56,417 bases of DNA from Gemmatimonadales bacterium. Its GTDB lineage: Bacteria > Gemmatimonadota > Gemmatimonadetes > Gemmatimonadales > GWC2-71-9. The notes beneath the pieces are model-generated. The model was given only the letters and a program-made list of their open reading frames with translations. It was not told where the DNA came from and did not search any database. The translations under genes were made by a program, and so were the position numbers. This document shows, in pieces, positions 1 through 8,907 of the stretch (its first letter is position 1; each line of letters starts with the position of its first letter). Where the stretch lies: positions 1 through 56,417 of the forward strand of contig WVYX01000082.1 in assembly GCA_011772755.1 (NCBI GenBank). The letters are read 5' to 3'.

Positions 1-1031
1 CCCGTGCCGGTGATCGTCGCCGATGCCCCTTCAACGATGGTGTCGGGAGTGATGGTCGTGATGGAGAGATCCGTGCCGGTCGCCGTGAACGTCACCGGAT
101 CGCCGGTGAGGCCCGGCGAGCTGGCCTGTGCCGTCTGCGCGCCAATGGTGCTCCCCAGGGTCCACGTGGCCTGCGCCTGCCCGCTGGCGTCGGTGGTCGT
201 ATTCGTCGGGCTCACCAAGCCATCCGACGTGCTGAACGTCACGCCAACGCCCGGAACCCCGTTGTCGAACTGATCCACCACCGCAACGACCAGTGGATTG
301 GCAAGCGCGGTATTGATGAGGCCAGTCTGCCCACTCCCCGACACCTCGCTGATGGCGGCGGCCGCCTCGGGATCAGCCGTCGCCGTGAAGTCCGCTGAGC
401 CTGATCCGGTGGCCGGAGTCGCCGTCACACTGTGGCTGCCGGAGAGAGTCCCCAGCGTCCACTCAGTCCCCACACGGCCATCGGCGCCCGTCGCCCCGCT
501 GGTGGGCGATACCACCCCGCCGTTCGCCGACACGGCGAAATTCACCGTCACCCCGGAGATGGCGTTGCCCAGGCGGTCGTTGACCCGTGCGTACAGCAAG
601 TCAGTGAGCGCCTGACCTACCGTCCCGGTCTGCGCGTCCCCCGCCGCTTTCTGCACCTGCGCGGGCACCTGGGCAACGGTCACCGTAGCGCTACCGTTGG
701 CCGAGCCCGAGGTCGCCGTGACCTGGGCGGTGCCGTTCGCAACGGCCGCTACCAGGCCGCTGGCCGACACCGTGGCGACGGCCTGATCGTTCGACGCCCA
801 CGACACCGAGGCGGTGGACATGGTATTCCCATTCTGGTCCCTGACCGTGGCGCTGAGCTGATCCGTGGCGCCGATGGCGTCCAGCGAGACAGCGGTCTTG
901 CTGAGGGTGACCGTGGTCGGCACCGGTGTGGGCTCGTCGGGTCCGCCGGAATCCTTACAGGCCCACACGCCGGTCATCGACGCAAGGACCGCCACAGTGA
1001 GAGCGGGAGAACGCAGCAGTTGTCGGGTCAT
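1..1031 (-). CDS. Ig-like-repeat lipoprotein, 3' end outside window
   Basis: Open to the left window edge on the minus strand, so the C-terminus is missing. The start at 1031 gives a short N-terminal region MTRQLLR, a hydrophobic stretch and a lipobox ending VWAC, so the protein is probably lipid-anchored at the envelope. An in-frame ATG at 1040 is an alternative start. After a short D/P-rich linker, roughly residues 35-110 resemble a bacterial Ig-like (Big_2) domain, with the pattern 'VSLDAIGATDQLSATVRDQ' followed by 'VSWASNDQAVATVS'. Two further invasin-like (Big_1 type) repeats follow, each with 'G..V.F..S....GVVSPT...T.A.G.....W.LG'. No catalytic motif is seen; such proteins are usually surface or adhesion components. 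Family assignment is by pattern only. Confidence 0.75.
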   Translation of the reverse strand, partial: MTRQLLRSPALTVAVLASMTGVWACKDSGGPDEPTPVPTTVTLSKTAVSLDAIGATDQLSATVRDQNGNTMSTASVSWASNDQAVATVSASGLVAAVANGTAQVTATSGSANGSATVTVAQVPAQVQKAAGDAQTGTVGQALTDLLYARVNDRLGNAISGVTVNFAVSANGGVVSPTSGATGADGRVGTEWTLGTLSGSHSVTATPATGSGSADFTATADPEAAAAISEVSGSGQTGLINTALANPLVVAVVDQFDNGVPGVGVTFSTSDGLVSPTNTTTDASGQAQATWTLGSTIGAQTAQASSPGLTGDPVTFTATGTDLSITTITPDTIVEGASATITGT

Positions 1032-1158
1032 TAGGGGCATCCCAGGCAGACGGGTTCGGGCTAAGCTATGTGCCACCGGGGCATCAAGCAACACAACCTC
1101 AATGAACACAATGGATTATGCCAGCCAACGCCGGCGCGCAGTGAGCCAGGACACAAAG

Positions 1159-1322
1159 GCGGTCGGGCGGACGGGCGGTCAGGCGGTCAGCGAGCTGGAG
1201 CGGCGTCCGAGAAGCCCGTTTCCCTGAACGCCATGCACCAGTGGGTGTGATATGCAACGGACTGCTAGCACAGCACACTACAGCCCACGAGACCGCCCGC
1301 CCGCCGGACCGCCCGACCGCCC
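1159..1322. repeat. Inverted pair of GGCGGTC-type tandem arrays (family B)
   Basis: The left arm (1159-1190) is a degenerate 7-8 nt tandem of the type GGTCGGGCGGACGGGCGG. The right arm (1291-1322) is its reverse complement (GACCGCCCGCCCGCCGGACC). About 100 nt of ordinary sequence lie between them. The right arm begins immediately after the TAG stop of the S9 peptidase gene. This accounts for the roughly 280 nt gap between the lipoprotein and peptidase genes; no gene is seen there. Confidence 0.85.
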
Positions 1323-3655
1323 TACTTGAGCGTCCTCTCGAACAGCTTGAAGATCCGCCGATACTCGTCGGTCCAGCTGGTCGCCTGCTGGAAGCTGTGC
1401 CTTTCGGCCGGATAGACGGCGACCTCCCAATTCTCCTTCTCGAGCTCAATCAGCCGTTGGACCAGCCGCACCGTGTCATAGAACAGCACGTTGTCGTCCA
1501 CCATGCCGTGGCAGATGAGCAGGTGGCCCTCCAGGCCTTCGGCGAAGTAGATGGGGGACGACTGGCGGTAGGCCAGGGAATCATTCTGCGGCTCGTTCAG
1601 GATGTTGGAGGTGTAGCCGTGGTTGTAGTGGGCCCAATCGGTCACGGGACGGAGGGCCGCACCCGCCTTGAACACTCCCGGAGTGGTGAACATGGCCATG
1701 AGCGTAATGAACCCGCCGTAGCTACCGCCGTAGAGCCCGATGCGGGCGGAGTCCACTCCCATGTTCCGCACCAACCAGCGTGCCCCGTCGACCTGGTCAG
1801 TCAGGTCCTTGCCACCCATGTGCCGGTAGATGGCGGTGCGCCAGTCGCGGCCGTGTCCCGCACTGCCCCGATAGTCGATGTCCAGCACGGTGTAACCGTT
1901 TGCCGCGAGGAAGTGGTGGAACATGTACTCGCGGTAATAGCTGGACCACCAGTTGTGGACGTTCTGGAGGTAACCCGCTCCGTGCACGAAGATCACCGCC
2001 GGTCGCTGGCCTGCCGGCGCCACGTCGCCCTGCGGTCGGTACAGGCGTGCCGGTACCTGCACACCGTCCCGTGCGGTAATCATCACGATCTCGGGTTTGA
2101 TCCACGGGCCCCGTCGCCACTCCTCCGTGGTGCTTTCAGTCACTTTCCGCATGGGACGCCCAGCACGATTCTCCTGGACGTACAGCTCCGGCGGATGATT
2201 CGCCTCCGAGTGCGACACCGCCAGCCAGCGACCATCCGGCGACACCGACACGTCCTGGCGACCCGTCGCCGTGGTCACCTTGGTCATCGTGCCGCCACGG
2301 GCGGGCATGGTGTAGAAGTGGACTTCAGCAAAGCCGTCCTTATTGGCGGTCATGCGCCAAGTCTCCCCGTCGGGAGAGAGCTCGGCGTTCAGCACCTCCC
2401 ACTCCCCGCTGGTGAGCGGGGTGGGGTCGCCGCCACTGGCCGGCACCAGGTACAGGTGGGCCCATCCGGTCTTTTCCGAGCCTAAGTAGACCGTCTCCCC
2501 GTCGGGCATGAACCCCGCGCTGTATGACAGGGGACCGGCCAGCCACGCGGAATCGTGGGCGTCGTCAATGACCCGCGTGTCCAGGCTCGGCAGGTCCACC
2601 ACCGCGTACCACCGACGCTCGGCGTCTTTGGTGTCCAGCCGAATGAGGGCATGCTTGGAGTTGGGCGAGACGTCGAACCCGATGATGTCACGGTCCCCTT
2701 CCCCGATGCTGTCGCCCACGAACGTCACCTTTCCAGTGGCCACCTCGAGGATCGCCGCCCGTGACTTTCCCTGTGCGTCGCCGACCTTGGTCCGCCCCCG
2801 GTACGTATCCAGGTACCCGTCCGGCGTGATCCAGACCGGCATCTCGATCCGGCGGGTGTTCCGTGCTTGCTCCCGAACGTTCATTAGCACGAAGGCGCCG
2901 TCGGGGGTGATCCGCAAACCGCCCACCGACTTCCCCTCCCCCGGATAGAACGGGAGCGGCTCGGTGGTATCCCGTGTCGCTGCGCGGTTCCACGGGTGGC
3001 TCTTGAAGTCGCCGCTCCGAATGAACTCGAACAGCTCTTCCTGCTGATCGACCAGGAACTTGCGCTGGCCCTTCGGTTCCCTCTCCTCACGGGGCGGGTC
3101 CCCGCGGCGGATGTCGGTGAACTGGCGCAGCAGCGATGTCTCAAGGCTCAGGGCGAAGAGGTTCCCGCCGCGCTGGAAGTAGACGCTCTTCTCGTCTGCC
3201 GACCACAGCGGCCCTGATTCTCTCTCCCTAGTGCGGGTCAGGTACCGCTTGCGTCCACGCTCCCACAGCAGCAGATCCCCGTCGACGACGAACAAAGCCC
3301 GCCGCCGATCCCGCGACCATTCGCCCGTTCCGACGAGGATGGTATCCGGGTCGACGTCTTCCAGACGCTCCGGCTCACCACCCCGCGGCTGGATGCGGTA
3401 CACCGTCAACGCCGTGTCGACACCGGGCTGTTGCCAGCGGAAGTAGACATACCGACTGTCGGGGGTCCAGCTGAAACGCGATCCGCCTCGAAAGAAGCCA
3501 CCACCCCGAAGTCCTCGAGGCGCCGTTCCCACCAGATCCGAGCCCCGCATGATGTTCTCGATGCTGAGCTCGAACTCCTGAGCTTCGAGTTCGCGCGCGC
3601 CGAGAATTGCCAACAGCGGGACAACCAGCAATGCAGACAGTAGCTTGCGGGCCAT
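1322..3655 (-). CDS. Secreted S9-family prolyl oligopeptidase / dipeptidyl peptidase IV-like
   Basis: A 777-residue protein starting at the ATG at 3655, which has AAGGAG 8 nt upstream and opens with a clear signal peptide (MARKLLSALLVVPLLAILGA, cleavage near ELEAQ). The upstream in-frame ATG at 3748 lacks these features. The N-terminal half contains WD-like beta-propeller blades of the DPP-IV type (repeated 'SPDG.W' strings). The C-terminal alpha/beta hydrolase holds the S9 triad: Ser near 645 in GLYGGSYGGF, Asp near 720 in HGMVDDNV, and His near 753 in ERHSF. It probably cleaves peptides in the periplasm after Pro or small residues, feeding peptide catabolism. It is monocistronic as far as can be seen. 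Confidence 0.93.
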   Translation of the reverse strand: MARKLLSALLVVPLLAILGARELEAQEFELSIENIMRGSDLVGTAPRGLRGGGFFRGGSRFSWTPDSRYVYFRWQQPGVDTALTVYRIQPRGGEPERLEDVDPDTILVGTGEWSRDRRRALFVVDGDLLLWERGRKRYLTRTRERESGPLWSADEKSVYFQRGGNLFALSLETSLLRQFTDIRRGDPPREEREPKGQRKFLVDQQEELFEFIRSGDFKSHPWNRAATRDTTEPLPFYPGEGKSVGGLRITPDGAFVLMNVREQARNTRRIEMPVWITPDGYLDTYRGRTKVGDAQGKSRAAILEVATGKVTFVGDSIGEGDRDIIGFDVSPNSKHALIRLDTKDAERRWYAVVDLPSLDTRVIDDAHDSAWLAGPLSYSAGFMPDGETVYLGSEKTGWAHLYLVPASGGDPTPLTSGEWEVLNAELSPDGETWRMTANKDGFAEVHFYTMPARGGTMTKVTTATGRQDVSVSPDGRWLAVSHSEANHPPELYVQENRAGRPMRKVTESTTEEWRRGPWIKPEIVMITARDGVQVPARLYRPQGDVAPAGQRPAVIFVHGAGYLQNVHNWWSSYYREYMFHHFLAANGYTVLDIDYRGSAGHGRDWRTAIYRHMGGKDLTDQVDGARWLVRNMGVDSARIGLYGGSYGGFITLMAMFTTPGVFKAGAALRPVTDWAHYNHGYTSNILNEPQNDSLAYRQSSPIYFAEGLEGHLLICHGMVDDNVLFYDTVRLVQRLIELEKENWEVAVYPAERHSFQQATSWTDEYRRIFKLFERTLK

Positions 3656-3811
3656 TAGCGACACTCCTTGACTGTGAGATCGACAATGCGAAGCGAAGCT
3701 GCTCGCCCGACCGTGGCACCGCAACCCTGGTCGGCGACAACACTCCACATTTGTGATCCTTGCCCACCGCGGCGTATGCTTGAGGTTATAGAAACTTACA
3801 TCGGGGGCCCC

Positions 3812-4309
3812 GTGCGATTGTCTTCAACACCGAGCCGCTTGCTGGGTCTCGTCACCCTCACCGCCGTTGGCGTTTTGGGCTGCGCGCGACCGAAGCCCGA
3901 CCTCGAGAGCGAGACGCGAACGCCCGAGTCTCAACGGCTGTCGACCGCAGCAGTGGCGCTCACTGGTAGCTGGGAGCTCGGCCTTCACCCTCCGCCACAG
4001 CGTGCCACGCCAGGCATTCGACTCACCGTCACGATTGACTCCGTCCGTGACGGGAATCTGCACGGACGTCTCACGCATCTCTTCGCCGGCAACGTCGGGT
4101 TCGATCCGTCGGCCTACAGTCCCTTCCACGGGGCGCTCGAGGATGACAGCATCGTGCACGTCCCGATCAGCCGCGCCGATACCGACGCTGGCCGACTAGT
4201 ACTGAGGGGCCACTTGGTCCGGGACACGATCCGTCTGACGACCTTCGTGATTGGGCCGGATACGCTGAGAGGTGGGACGGCGAGGTGGATCCTTGTGAAA
4301 CGCAAGTAG
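3812..4309 (+). CDS. Hypothetical lipoprotein
   Basis: About 165 residues. The GTG at 3812, preceded by a G-rich stretch, yields an arginine-containing N-region, a hydrophobic core and the lipobox VGVLGC, so it is probably an outer-envelope lipoprotein. An ATG at 3776 in the same frame would only add a charged leader. The mature part contains 'GSWELGLHPPP', 'RLTVTIDSVRDGNLHGRL' and ends 'TARWILVKRK'. This suggests a small beta-barrel or lipocalin-like fold, but I do not recognise the family. It is transcribed divergently from the S9 peptidase; a weak sigma70-like pair (TTGTGA at 3751, TATGCT at 3775, 18 nt apart) could serve it. Function unknown. Confidence 0.7.
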   Translation: MRLSSTPSRLLGLVTLTAVGVLGCARPKPDLESETRTPESQRLSTAAVALTGSWELGLHPPPQRATPGIRLTVTIDSVRDGNLHGRLTHLFAGNVGFDPSAYSPFHGALEDDSIVHVPISRADTDAGRLVLRGHLVRDTIRLTTFVIGPDTLRGGTARWILVKRK

Positions 4310-4347
4310 CAGAGGGCGGGAGCGGTGGCAGGGGGCGGCAGGAGCGG
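4310..4347. repeat. GGCAGG-type tandem array (family C)
   Basis: Directly after the TAG stop of the lipoprotein gene lies a degenerate array of the type GGCGGGAGCGGTGGCAGGGG, repeated with small changes. The same family recurs at 15977, 23867, 26847 and 50927. Confidence 0.7.
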
Positions 4348-4352
4348 ATGGC

Positions 4353-4428
4353 TCGCAATTCGCTGTTCGCAATTCGTGAGGTTAGGCGAACGCCATGGGC
4401 ATCACGAACCGCTAATTGCGAATTGCGC
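4353..4428. repeat. Inverted CGCAATT/CGCAGTT array (family A)
   Basis: The left arm contains GCAATTCGCTGTTCGCAATT and the right arm CGCTAATTGCGAATTGCG. They are inverted around a roughly 25 nt spacer and could form a hairpin between the convergent genes ending at 4309 and 4465. The same family recurs at five other gaps in the window. Confidence 0.85.
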
Positions 4429-4464
4429 CGGGAGAGGCGGAGCGGCGGGGAGGCAGAGGGTGCG

Positions 4465-4854
4465 TTACTGGGGCCCCTGCAAGCGTGAGGGGGCTATGGC
4501 CACGAGCTCGAAGGCCTGGTTCGCGGCCTGCAGTATGCGCCCGCTGTAGGCTGCCGGGACGTCGACGTCGGAAACCGAGAGCCGGAGGACCGGCCCGGCC
4601 TGCAGGGAGCCGGTAATCACCCCCAGCACCCGTCTCTCACTTGCCCGGACGGTGAAGACCTCGCACCCTGAGCACCCGGCGGTCACGCTGTCGATCACGT
4701 TGGGCTCCACCGCCACTACGCTGAACGACACGGCGCCAAGGTCTTGATGCGGAGTGACCAGCTCCAGCACCACCTCACCGGCTTTTGGCCCCGAGTCACA
4801 CGAGACCACGAGCATCGCAGCCCACGCCACTGCCAACCCGACGACCCTCCTCAT
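4465..4854 (-). CDS. Small lipoprotein, possibly cohesin-like partner of the upstream protease
   Basis: A 129-residue protein. Its ATG at 4854 overlaps the stop of the M6 protease gene by 4 nt (ATGA), indicating translational coupling. The N-terminus (MRRVVGLAVAWAAMLVVSC) is a lipoprotein signal ending in a lipobox Cys near 19. The rest is a single small beta-rich domain: it opens 'AGEVVLELVTP', passes through 'GAVSFSVVA' and 'RRVLGVITGSL', and ends 'ILQAANQAFELV'. This layout resembles a minimal cohesin-type beta-sandwich. Because the coupled protease ends in a dockerin-like EF-hand segment, I infer it may anchor that protease at the cell surface. The cohesin assignment is a hypothesis; the lipoprotein nature and coupling are seen directly. 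Confidence 0.8.
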   Translation of the reverse strand: MRRVVGLAVAWAAMLVVSCDSGPKAGEVVLELVTPHQDLGAVSFSVVAVEPNVIDSVTAGCSGCEVFTVRASERRVLGVITGSLQAGPVLRLSVSDVDVPAAYSGRILQAANQAFELVAIAPSRLQGPQ

Positions 4855-7367
4855 GGTCGCTCCTTCGGCTTGGCGTTGAGGACTCTGCCAAGGACGGCCG
4901 ACGACGCGGCGGACGGGGTACTCCGCACCCACGCCAGGAAATCCCCCACATCTAACATGCCGTTCCGGTTGCCCAGCAGATCCAAGAAGGTGATGTCTTC
5001 CGCCGACAGCGTCGCCCTCCTGCCAAGCAGATGCTCCACGACGCCGATGGCAGCGAGAGTCGGAGCCGTGACCTGCAAGACGAGCGAGCCGTCGGCCTGC
5101 TGCGACCCGGAAGTGACCCTCACGCCGAACGAGAAGGAACCAGTTTCGGCAGGCGTCCCGGCGAGGGCACCAGTCGGGTCCAGCGACACTCCTTCCGGCA
5201 ACGTCCCCCCGGTCAAGGTCCAGCTGAAGTTCCCGGTCCCTCCCGCTGCCGAAAGCGCGTGCTGGTATGCGGTGCCCATTACTGCAGCGGGAGGCGACGT
5301 GGACACCACGGCCAGGGGCGCGGCGAAAGTCGCCGTGAGCCGATACGGACGAATCATCACCAGACGCAGCGTGTCCGAAGTCGTAGTGGTATCGCCGCTC
5401 CATCCCTCGAACAGGTCACCTCCCTGGGTCACGTTCGCCACGAGGGTGAGCCCCGAGTCCTGGGCGATGAACGCTCCGGCCTCGACGTCGAGGGCCGGGG
5501 TGGCTTCAACGCTCCCCCCGCCGGTCCCCGCGAGTGTTACCTGGGCGAGATACTCCGTGGCAACCGTCGCGACGATGGAGTCTCCCCTCGCTGTGGCCAT
5601 GAAGGTATGGGAGCGGGCCGCGCCGCTGGACCAGGAAAGCCAGGTGTAGCGGTTGCCACCGTTGTTCACGACCTGAACGGAATCCATCTCCAACTGGTGT
5701 TGGCTGCCGCCCTGCAGAATTGCTTCGAACTTGTTGTACGTAACATCGTCAAGGCGAAACGCGGCGAGAGTATCGGTAGCAACGATCACCGTCGGTCCTA
5801 CGAAGCTGATGCCCGCCCGCACCGGCCCACCCGGTGTCACCTGCTCAATCGACTCGACCCTCACGTATGTCGGGGTTCCATCGTTACGATCGCTCGAGGG
5901 ATTACTCAACTCGGTGAATGCAGTGTTGCCAGTACTACCCGGAAACGGATCGCCAGCGTCGCTGCGGTTGTCCCCGGCGTGCAGATGGTCGGCGCCGTCG
6001 GCCTGCATGAGTCTCAACGCCTCGGGGTCGGCGGCATTGACGGAGATTGGCATGCGCTGCGCCAGCAGTACCGAGTCAACATGCCAGATCAGCAGACCCG
6101 GCCCGGCCATCTCCACGTCCGATCCGATCCGCTGGCGGTTGGCCAGAATGAAATACTCGTCACTTCCCTGGACGGGCAGGAGGTAGACCGTATCCGCAGT
6201 CTCAACGGGGCTGATCTCGAGAGTGGTATCCCGGTCGATGAGCACTTCGGTGACCCATCCGAGCTCAGCCCGGGTCCATGCCGACATGTGCGCTGGGCTG
6301 AACGGGCGGAGCCAGTTACCCGAACCCATCAGGCCCCAGTGGCCTATCCCCTCGCTCGGCCGGCTCTGGTTCGTATTGTACAGGTCCGGCAACCCGAACA
6401 GGTGACCAGTCTCGTGGGCCACCAGTCCCATCGCTTGTGGCTGGTTGCTGGTGCACCCACCGTCGCCGCCCTGGCCGCCCTGGATGATGTAATCCCGGAT
6501 CCGGATGTTCGGGAAACCGGCAGTCACGGAATTCGCGGTGTCGTCGGTCTCGAGGCCCGAGACGAACCACTTGTGCGCCCAGATGCTGTTCTGCGCGTCA
6601 GGGTTCACGAACTTGCAGGCCCCATCCACCTTCGGGTGCATCACGACGACCCCGTCGACGTATCCGTCGTCGTCGCCCGAATTAGGGACACCGTCGGGTC
6701 CGTCGTTGTCGAACTGTCCGTAGTCCACAGAGTCTTGAGCGAGCACGGCTTCCCGAATCAGATCTCCGACCCTCGCCGAACCACACAGGCCGTTGCAGTC
6801 CGGGCCACCCTCGTAGAACGCATCGTTGCTCGTGACCCGAGTCCACTCGAACACCCGCCCATTCACGACGAGGCTGTCGTTGGAGATTTCCCGGTAGTAG
6901 TTGTGGATGGAGTAGGGTGGTGCCGAGTGGGTGCCGTAGAGCCGCGACTCCATAGTGCCGCGGGAAACGTTCGCCACCAGCGCCGCAGAGTCGGTGTTGG
7001 CAAAGAGGACGAGGAAGACAGGAACGTCGAGCTCTCCCCGCAAGATGCCGTTCGCGTTGAAGTTCGCCTGGGGGGCGAACAGCGCCCGGTTCGCCCGCTG
7101 CGCACGCCAAAGCCTCCGCCGGGCCGCGATTGCCCGGGCGCGCCTGATCCAGCCGTTTTCCGGAGAGAAGCGGAAAGCCCTGGGGTCGCGCCTCAGGATC
7201 TCATAGTACCCCGGCGGCGGTACAGCACCGTGGATGCGTCCGTGCATCTCTACATCGGTCTGGGCAGCAACAGGAGCCGACAGCGGGAGCAGCACACCCA
7301 GCGTGATGAGTGTGCTCCAGCGTCGGCAAGCCAGACGGCTCTGTGCGGCGGTCAGACGCGTGTACAT
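4851..7367 (-). CDS. Secreted M6-family (immune inhibitor A-like) metalloprotease with Ig-like and dockerin-like C-terminal domains
   Basis: An 838-residue protein from the ATG at 7367, placed just downstream of a good promoter (7390-7419). An in-frame ATG at 7436 lies upstream of that promoter and is less likely. A signal peptide ends near APVAAQ (about residue 36). The zinc site HETGHLFGLPD lies at residues 318-328 (HExxH plus the third-ligand region), followed by the M6-typical 'GLMGSGNW'. A putative Ig-like He_PIG domain ('GTGNFSWTLTGGTLPEGVSL') lies at roughly 690-775. The last 60 residues hold 'LDLLGNRNGMLDVGDFLAWV', a calcium-loop pattern like one half of a dockerin repeat. The next gene is coupled by 4 nt and encodes a small lipoprotein that may bind this tail. 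Confidence 0.92.
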   Translation of the reverse strand: MYTRLTAAQSRLACRRWSTLITLGVLLPLSAPVAAQTDVEMHGRIHGAVPPPGYYEILRRDPRAFRFSPENGWIRRARAIAARRRLWRAQRANRALFAPQANFNANGILRGELDVPVFLVLFANTDSAALVANVSRGTMESRLYGTHSAPPYSIHNYYREISNDSLVVNGRVFEWTRVTSNDAFYEGGPDCNGLCGSARVGDLIREAVLAQDSVDYGQFDNDGPDGVPNSGDDDGYVDGVVVMHPKVDGACKFVNPDAQNSIWAHKWFVSGLETDDTANSVTAGFPNIRIRDYIIQGGQGGDGGCTSNQPQAMGLVAHETGHLFGLPDLYNTNQSRPSEGIGHWGLMGSGNWLRPFSPAHMSAWTRAELGWVTEVLIDRDTTLEISPVETADTVYLLPVQGSDEYFILANRQRIGSDVEMAGPGLLIWHVDSVLLAQRMPISVNAADPEALRLMQADGADHLHAGDNRSDAGDPFPGSTGNTAFTELSNPSSDRNDGTPTYVRVESIEQVTPGGPVRAGISFVGPTVIVATDTLAAFRLDDVTYNKFEAILQGGSQHQLEMDSVQVVNNGGNRYTWLSWSSGAARSHTFMATARGDSIVATVATEYLAQVTLAGTGGGSVEATPALDVEAGAFIAQDSGLTLVANVTQGGDLFEGWSGDTTTTSDTLRLVMIRPYRLTATFAAPLAVVSTSPPAAVMGTAYQHALSAAGGTGNFSWTLTGGTLPEGVSLDPTGALAGTPAETGSFSFGVRVTSGSQQADGSLVLQVTAPTLAAIGVVEHLLGRRATLSAEDITFLDLLGNRNGMLDVGDFLAWVRSTPSAASSAVLGRVLNAKPKERP

Positions 7368-7389
7368 GGAGGTGACAAACAGGTTTTCA

Positions 7390-7419
7390 ATTTTAACCAC
7401 GGTACTCGACACGAGTCCA
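7390..7419 (-). promoter_or_regulatory. Sigma70-like promoter for the M6 protease operon
   Basis: On the minus strand, TGGACT (7419-7414, 4/6 to TTGACA) and TAAAAT (7395-7390, 5/6 to TATAAT) are separated by 18 nt, which places transcription start about 15 nt before the ATG at 7367. This short leader lacks a clear Shine-Dalgarno sequence. Confidence 0.5.
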
Positions 7420-7600
7420 TTGGCGCCGTGCGCCATCTCACGCGGACCGCTTCGGCCTCACCCGGGCGGGCCGCTACCTGCCCCGGGTAGGACTCTCAAT
7501 GGCCGCTGATGTTCCGCTCGCTACCGATGTGAGACCGCCGCGCCGCTCGGACGGCTAACCACGCATGCCACACGGAGATAGAAGCTGTGGTCGCGAGCAC

Positions 7601-7629
7601 TTGTGCGATGCGGGGGCGGGGGGTACTAT
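7601..7629 (+). promoter_or_regulatory. Putative sigma70-like promoter for the sphingolipid operon
   Basis: TTGTGC (7601-7606) and TACTAT (7624-7629) are 17 nt apart, about 75 nt before the GTG at 7705. Matches are 3/6 and 4/6, so this is a candidate only. The 7368-7704 gap holds this and the divergent promoter; I see nothing else in it. Confidence 0.35.
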
Positions 7630-7704
7630 CGTACAGCCCGGCCCGGAGGGAGTCGCCGGGAACGTCGTCCGTACATTCCTATCTCCGTTCTCCGACGAGG
7701 CCAC

Positions 7705-8907
7705 GTGGACACCCACATACTGCAACAAGTCGCGCTGTTCGAGAAGTGCAGGAACTTCACCAGAGCGCGAGAGGTGCAGGCCCAGGGCTTGTATCCCTAC
7801 TTCAAGCCGATTTCCGAATCGGAAGACACCGTAGTCGTCATTGAAGGTCAAAAGAAGGTAATGATGGGGTCCAACAATTACTTGGGTCTCACTCATCATC
7901 CAAAGGTGCTGGAAGCGGCCCGAGCGGCCCTCGACCGATACGGCTCCGGCTGCACAGGGAGCCGCTTCCTCAACGGCACCCTTGACCTCCATGAGCTGCT
8001 CGAAGCCCGCCTCGCCGAGTACTTCGGCAAGGAGTCCGCGCTGGTGTTCTCCACGGGCTACCAGGCTAACCTGGGGCTGATCTCGGGCCTGGTTGGGCGT
8101 GGTGATGTCGTGCTCATCGACAAACTCGATCATGCCTCGATCGTCGATGGCGCCAAGATGTCCTTCGGGCACACGGAGCGGTTTGGCCATTGCAACCTGG
8201 GCCAAGTCGAGCAGCTACTGCAGAAGCACCAGGAGCACGGTGTTCTGATCATCGTCGACGGCGTCTATTCCATGGAGGGCGACATCGCCAACGTGCCGCA
8301 ATTGCTAGCGCTCGCCCAGCGCTACGGTGCAGCTCTGGCCATCGACGACGCGCATGCAGTCGGCGTCCTGGGCCCCAAGGGCGATGGCACCGCAGCACAC
8401 TTCGGCCTCGTGGACGATGTCGATATCATCGTTGGCACCTTCTCGAAGTCGTTGGCATCCATCGGCGGGTTCGTCGGTGGATCCGAAACGGTAATCCACT
8501 ACCTCAAGCATCATAGCCGGCCTCTCATTTTCACAGCTGCACTGCCGCCGGCCAACACCGCGGGCGTCCTTGCCGCGCTGCAGGTCATGGCAGCCGAACC
8601 TGAGCGACGGGACCAACTCTGGAAGAACACGCGGCGGTTCCAGGAGGGGTGTCGCAGCGTCGGCTTCAACATTGGTCCGACGCAGACGCCAATCGTCCCT
8701 GTGCTCATCGGTACACTCACGGATACGTTTGCCTTCTGGCGCAGGCTGTTCGACGCCGGCGTCTTCACCAACCCGGTGGTGCCACCGGCAGTCCCGCCTG
8801 ATCAGTGTCGTCTCCGGGCCAGCCTCATGGCGACTCACACCGACGATCAGATCGACTTCGCCGTGGAGACACTGAACAGACTTGGCAGGGAGATGGGGGT
8901 CATTTGA
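7705..8907 (+). CDS. spt: Serine palmitoyltransferase-like alpha-oxoamine synthase
   Basis: A 400-residue PLP enzyme of the alpha-oxoamine synthase family (SPT, BioF, KBL). Start GTG at 7705 with CGAGG upstream; the upstream in-frame ATG at 7603 gives a nonsensical leader. Seen: substrate-binding 'GSNNYLGLTHHPKV', 'FSTGYQANLG', the PLP-stacking His near 143 in 'LDHAS', Asp/His in 'AIDDAHAVG' (about 211-220), and the Schiff-base Lys near 248 in 'TFSKSLASIGGF'. SPT condenses serine with a fatty acyl thioester to 3-ketosphinganine. It is chosen over BioF because the next three overlapping genes fit sphingolipid synthesis and no other biotin genes are present. BioF/KBL remains the alternative. 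First gene of a four-gene operon. Confidence 0.82.
   Translation: MDTHILQQVALFEKCRNFTRAREVQAQGLYPYFKPISESEDTVVVIEGQKKVMMGSNNYLGLTHHPKVLEAARAALDRYGSGCTGSRFLNGTLDLHELLEARLAEYFGKESALVFSTGYQANLGLISGLVGRGDVVLIDKLDHASIVDGAKMSFGHTERFGHCNLGQVEQLLQKHQEHGVLIIVDGVYSMEGDIANVPQLLALAQRYGAALAIDDAHAVGVLGPKGDGTAAHFGLVDDVDIIVGTFSKSLASIGGFVGGSETVIHYLKHHSRPLIFTAALPPANTAGVLAALQVMAAEPERRDQLWKNTRRFQEGCRSVGFNIGPTQTPIVPVLIGTLTDTFAFWRRLFDAGVFTNPVVPPAVPPDQCRLRASLMATHTDDQIDFAVETLNRLGREMGVI

Noticed and set aside
1241-2485. Long plus-strand open frame of 414 codons
   Set aside because: It lies antisense to the S9 peptidase, whose motifs and signal peptide are clear; the open frame follows from high GC codon use.
4855-5403. 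N-terminal extension of the 4465 lipoprotein frame to 5403
   Set aside because: It overlaps the M6 protease in another frame; the ATG at 4854 with lipoprotein signal and ATGA coupling explains the gene.
5031-7490. Plus-strand open frame of 819 codons opposite the M6 protease
   Set aside because: Antisense shadow: no start context, no domain, composition typical of reverse-complement frames.
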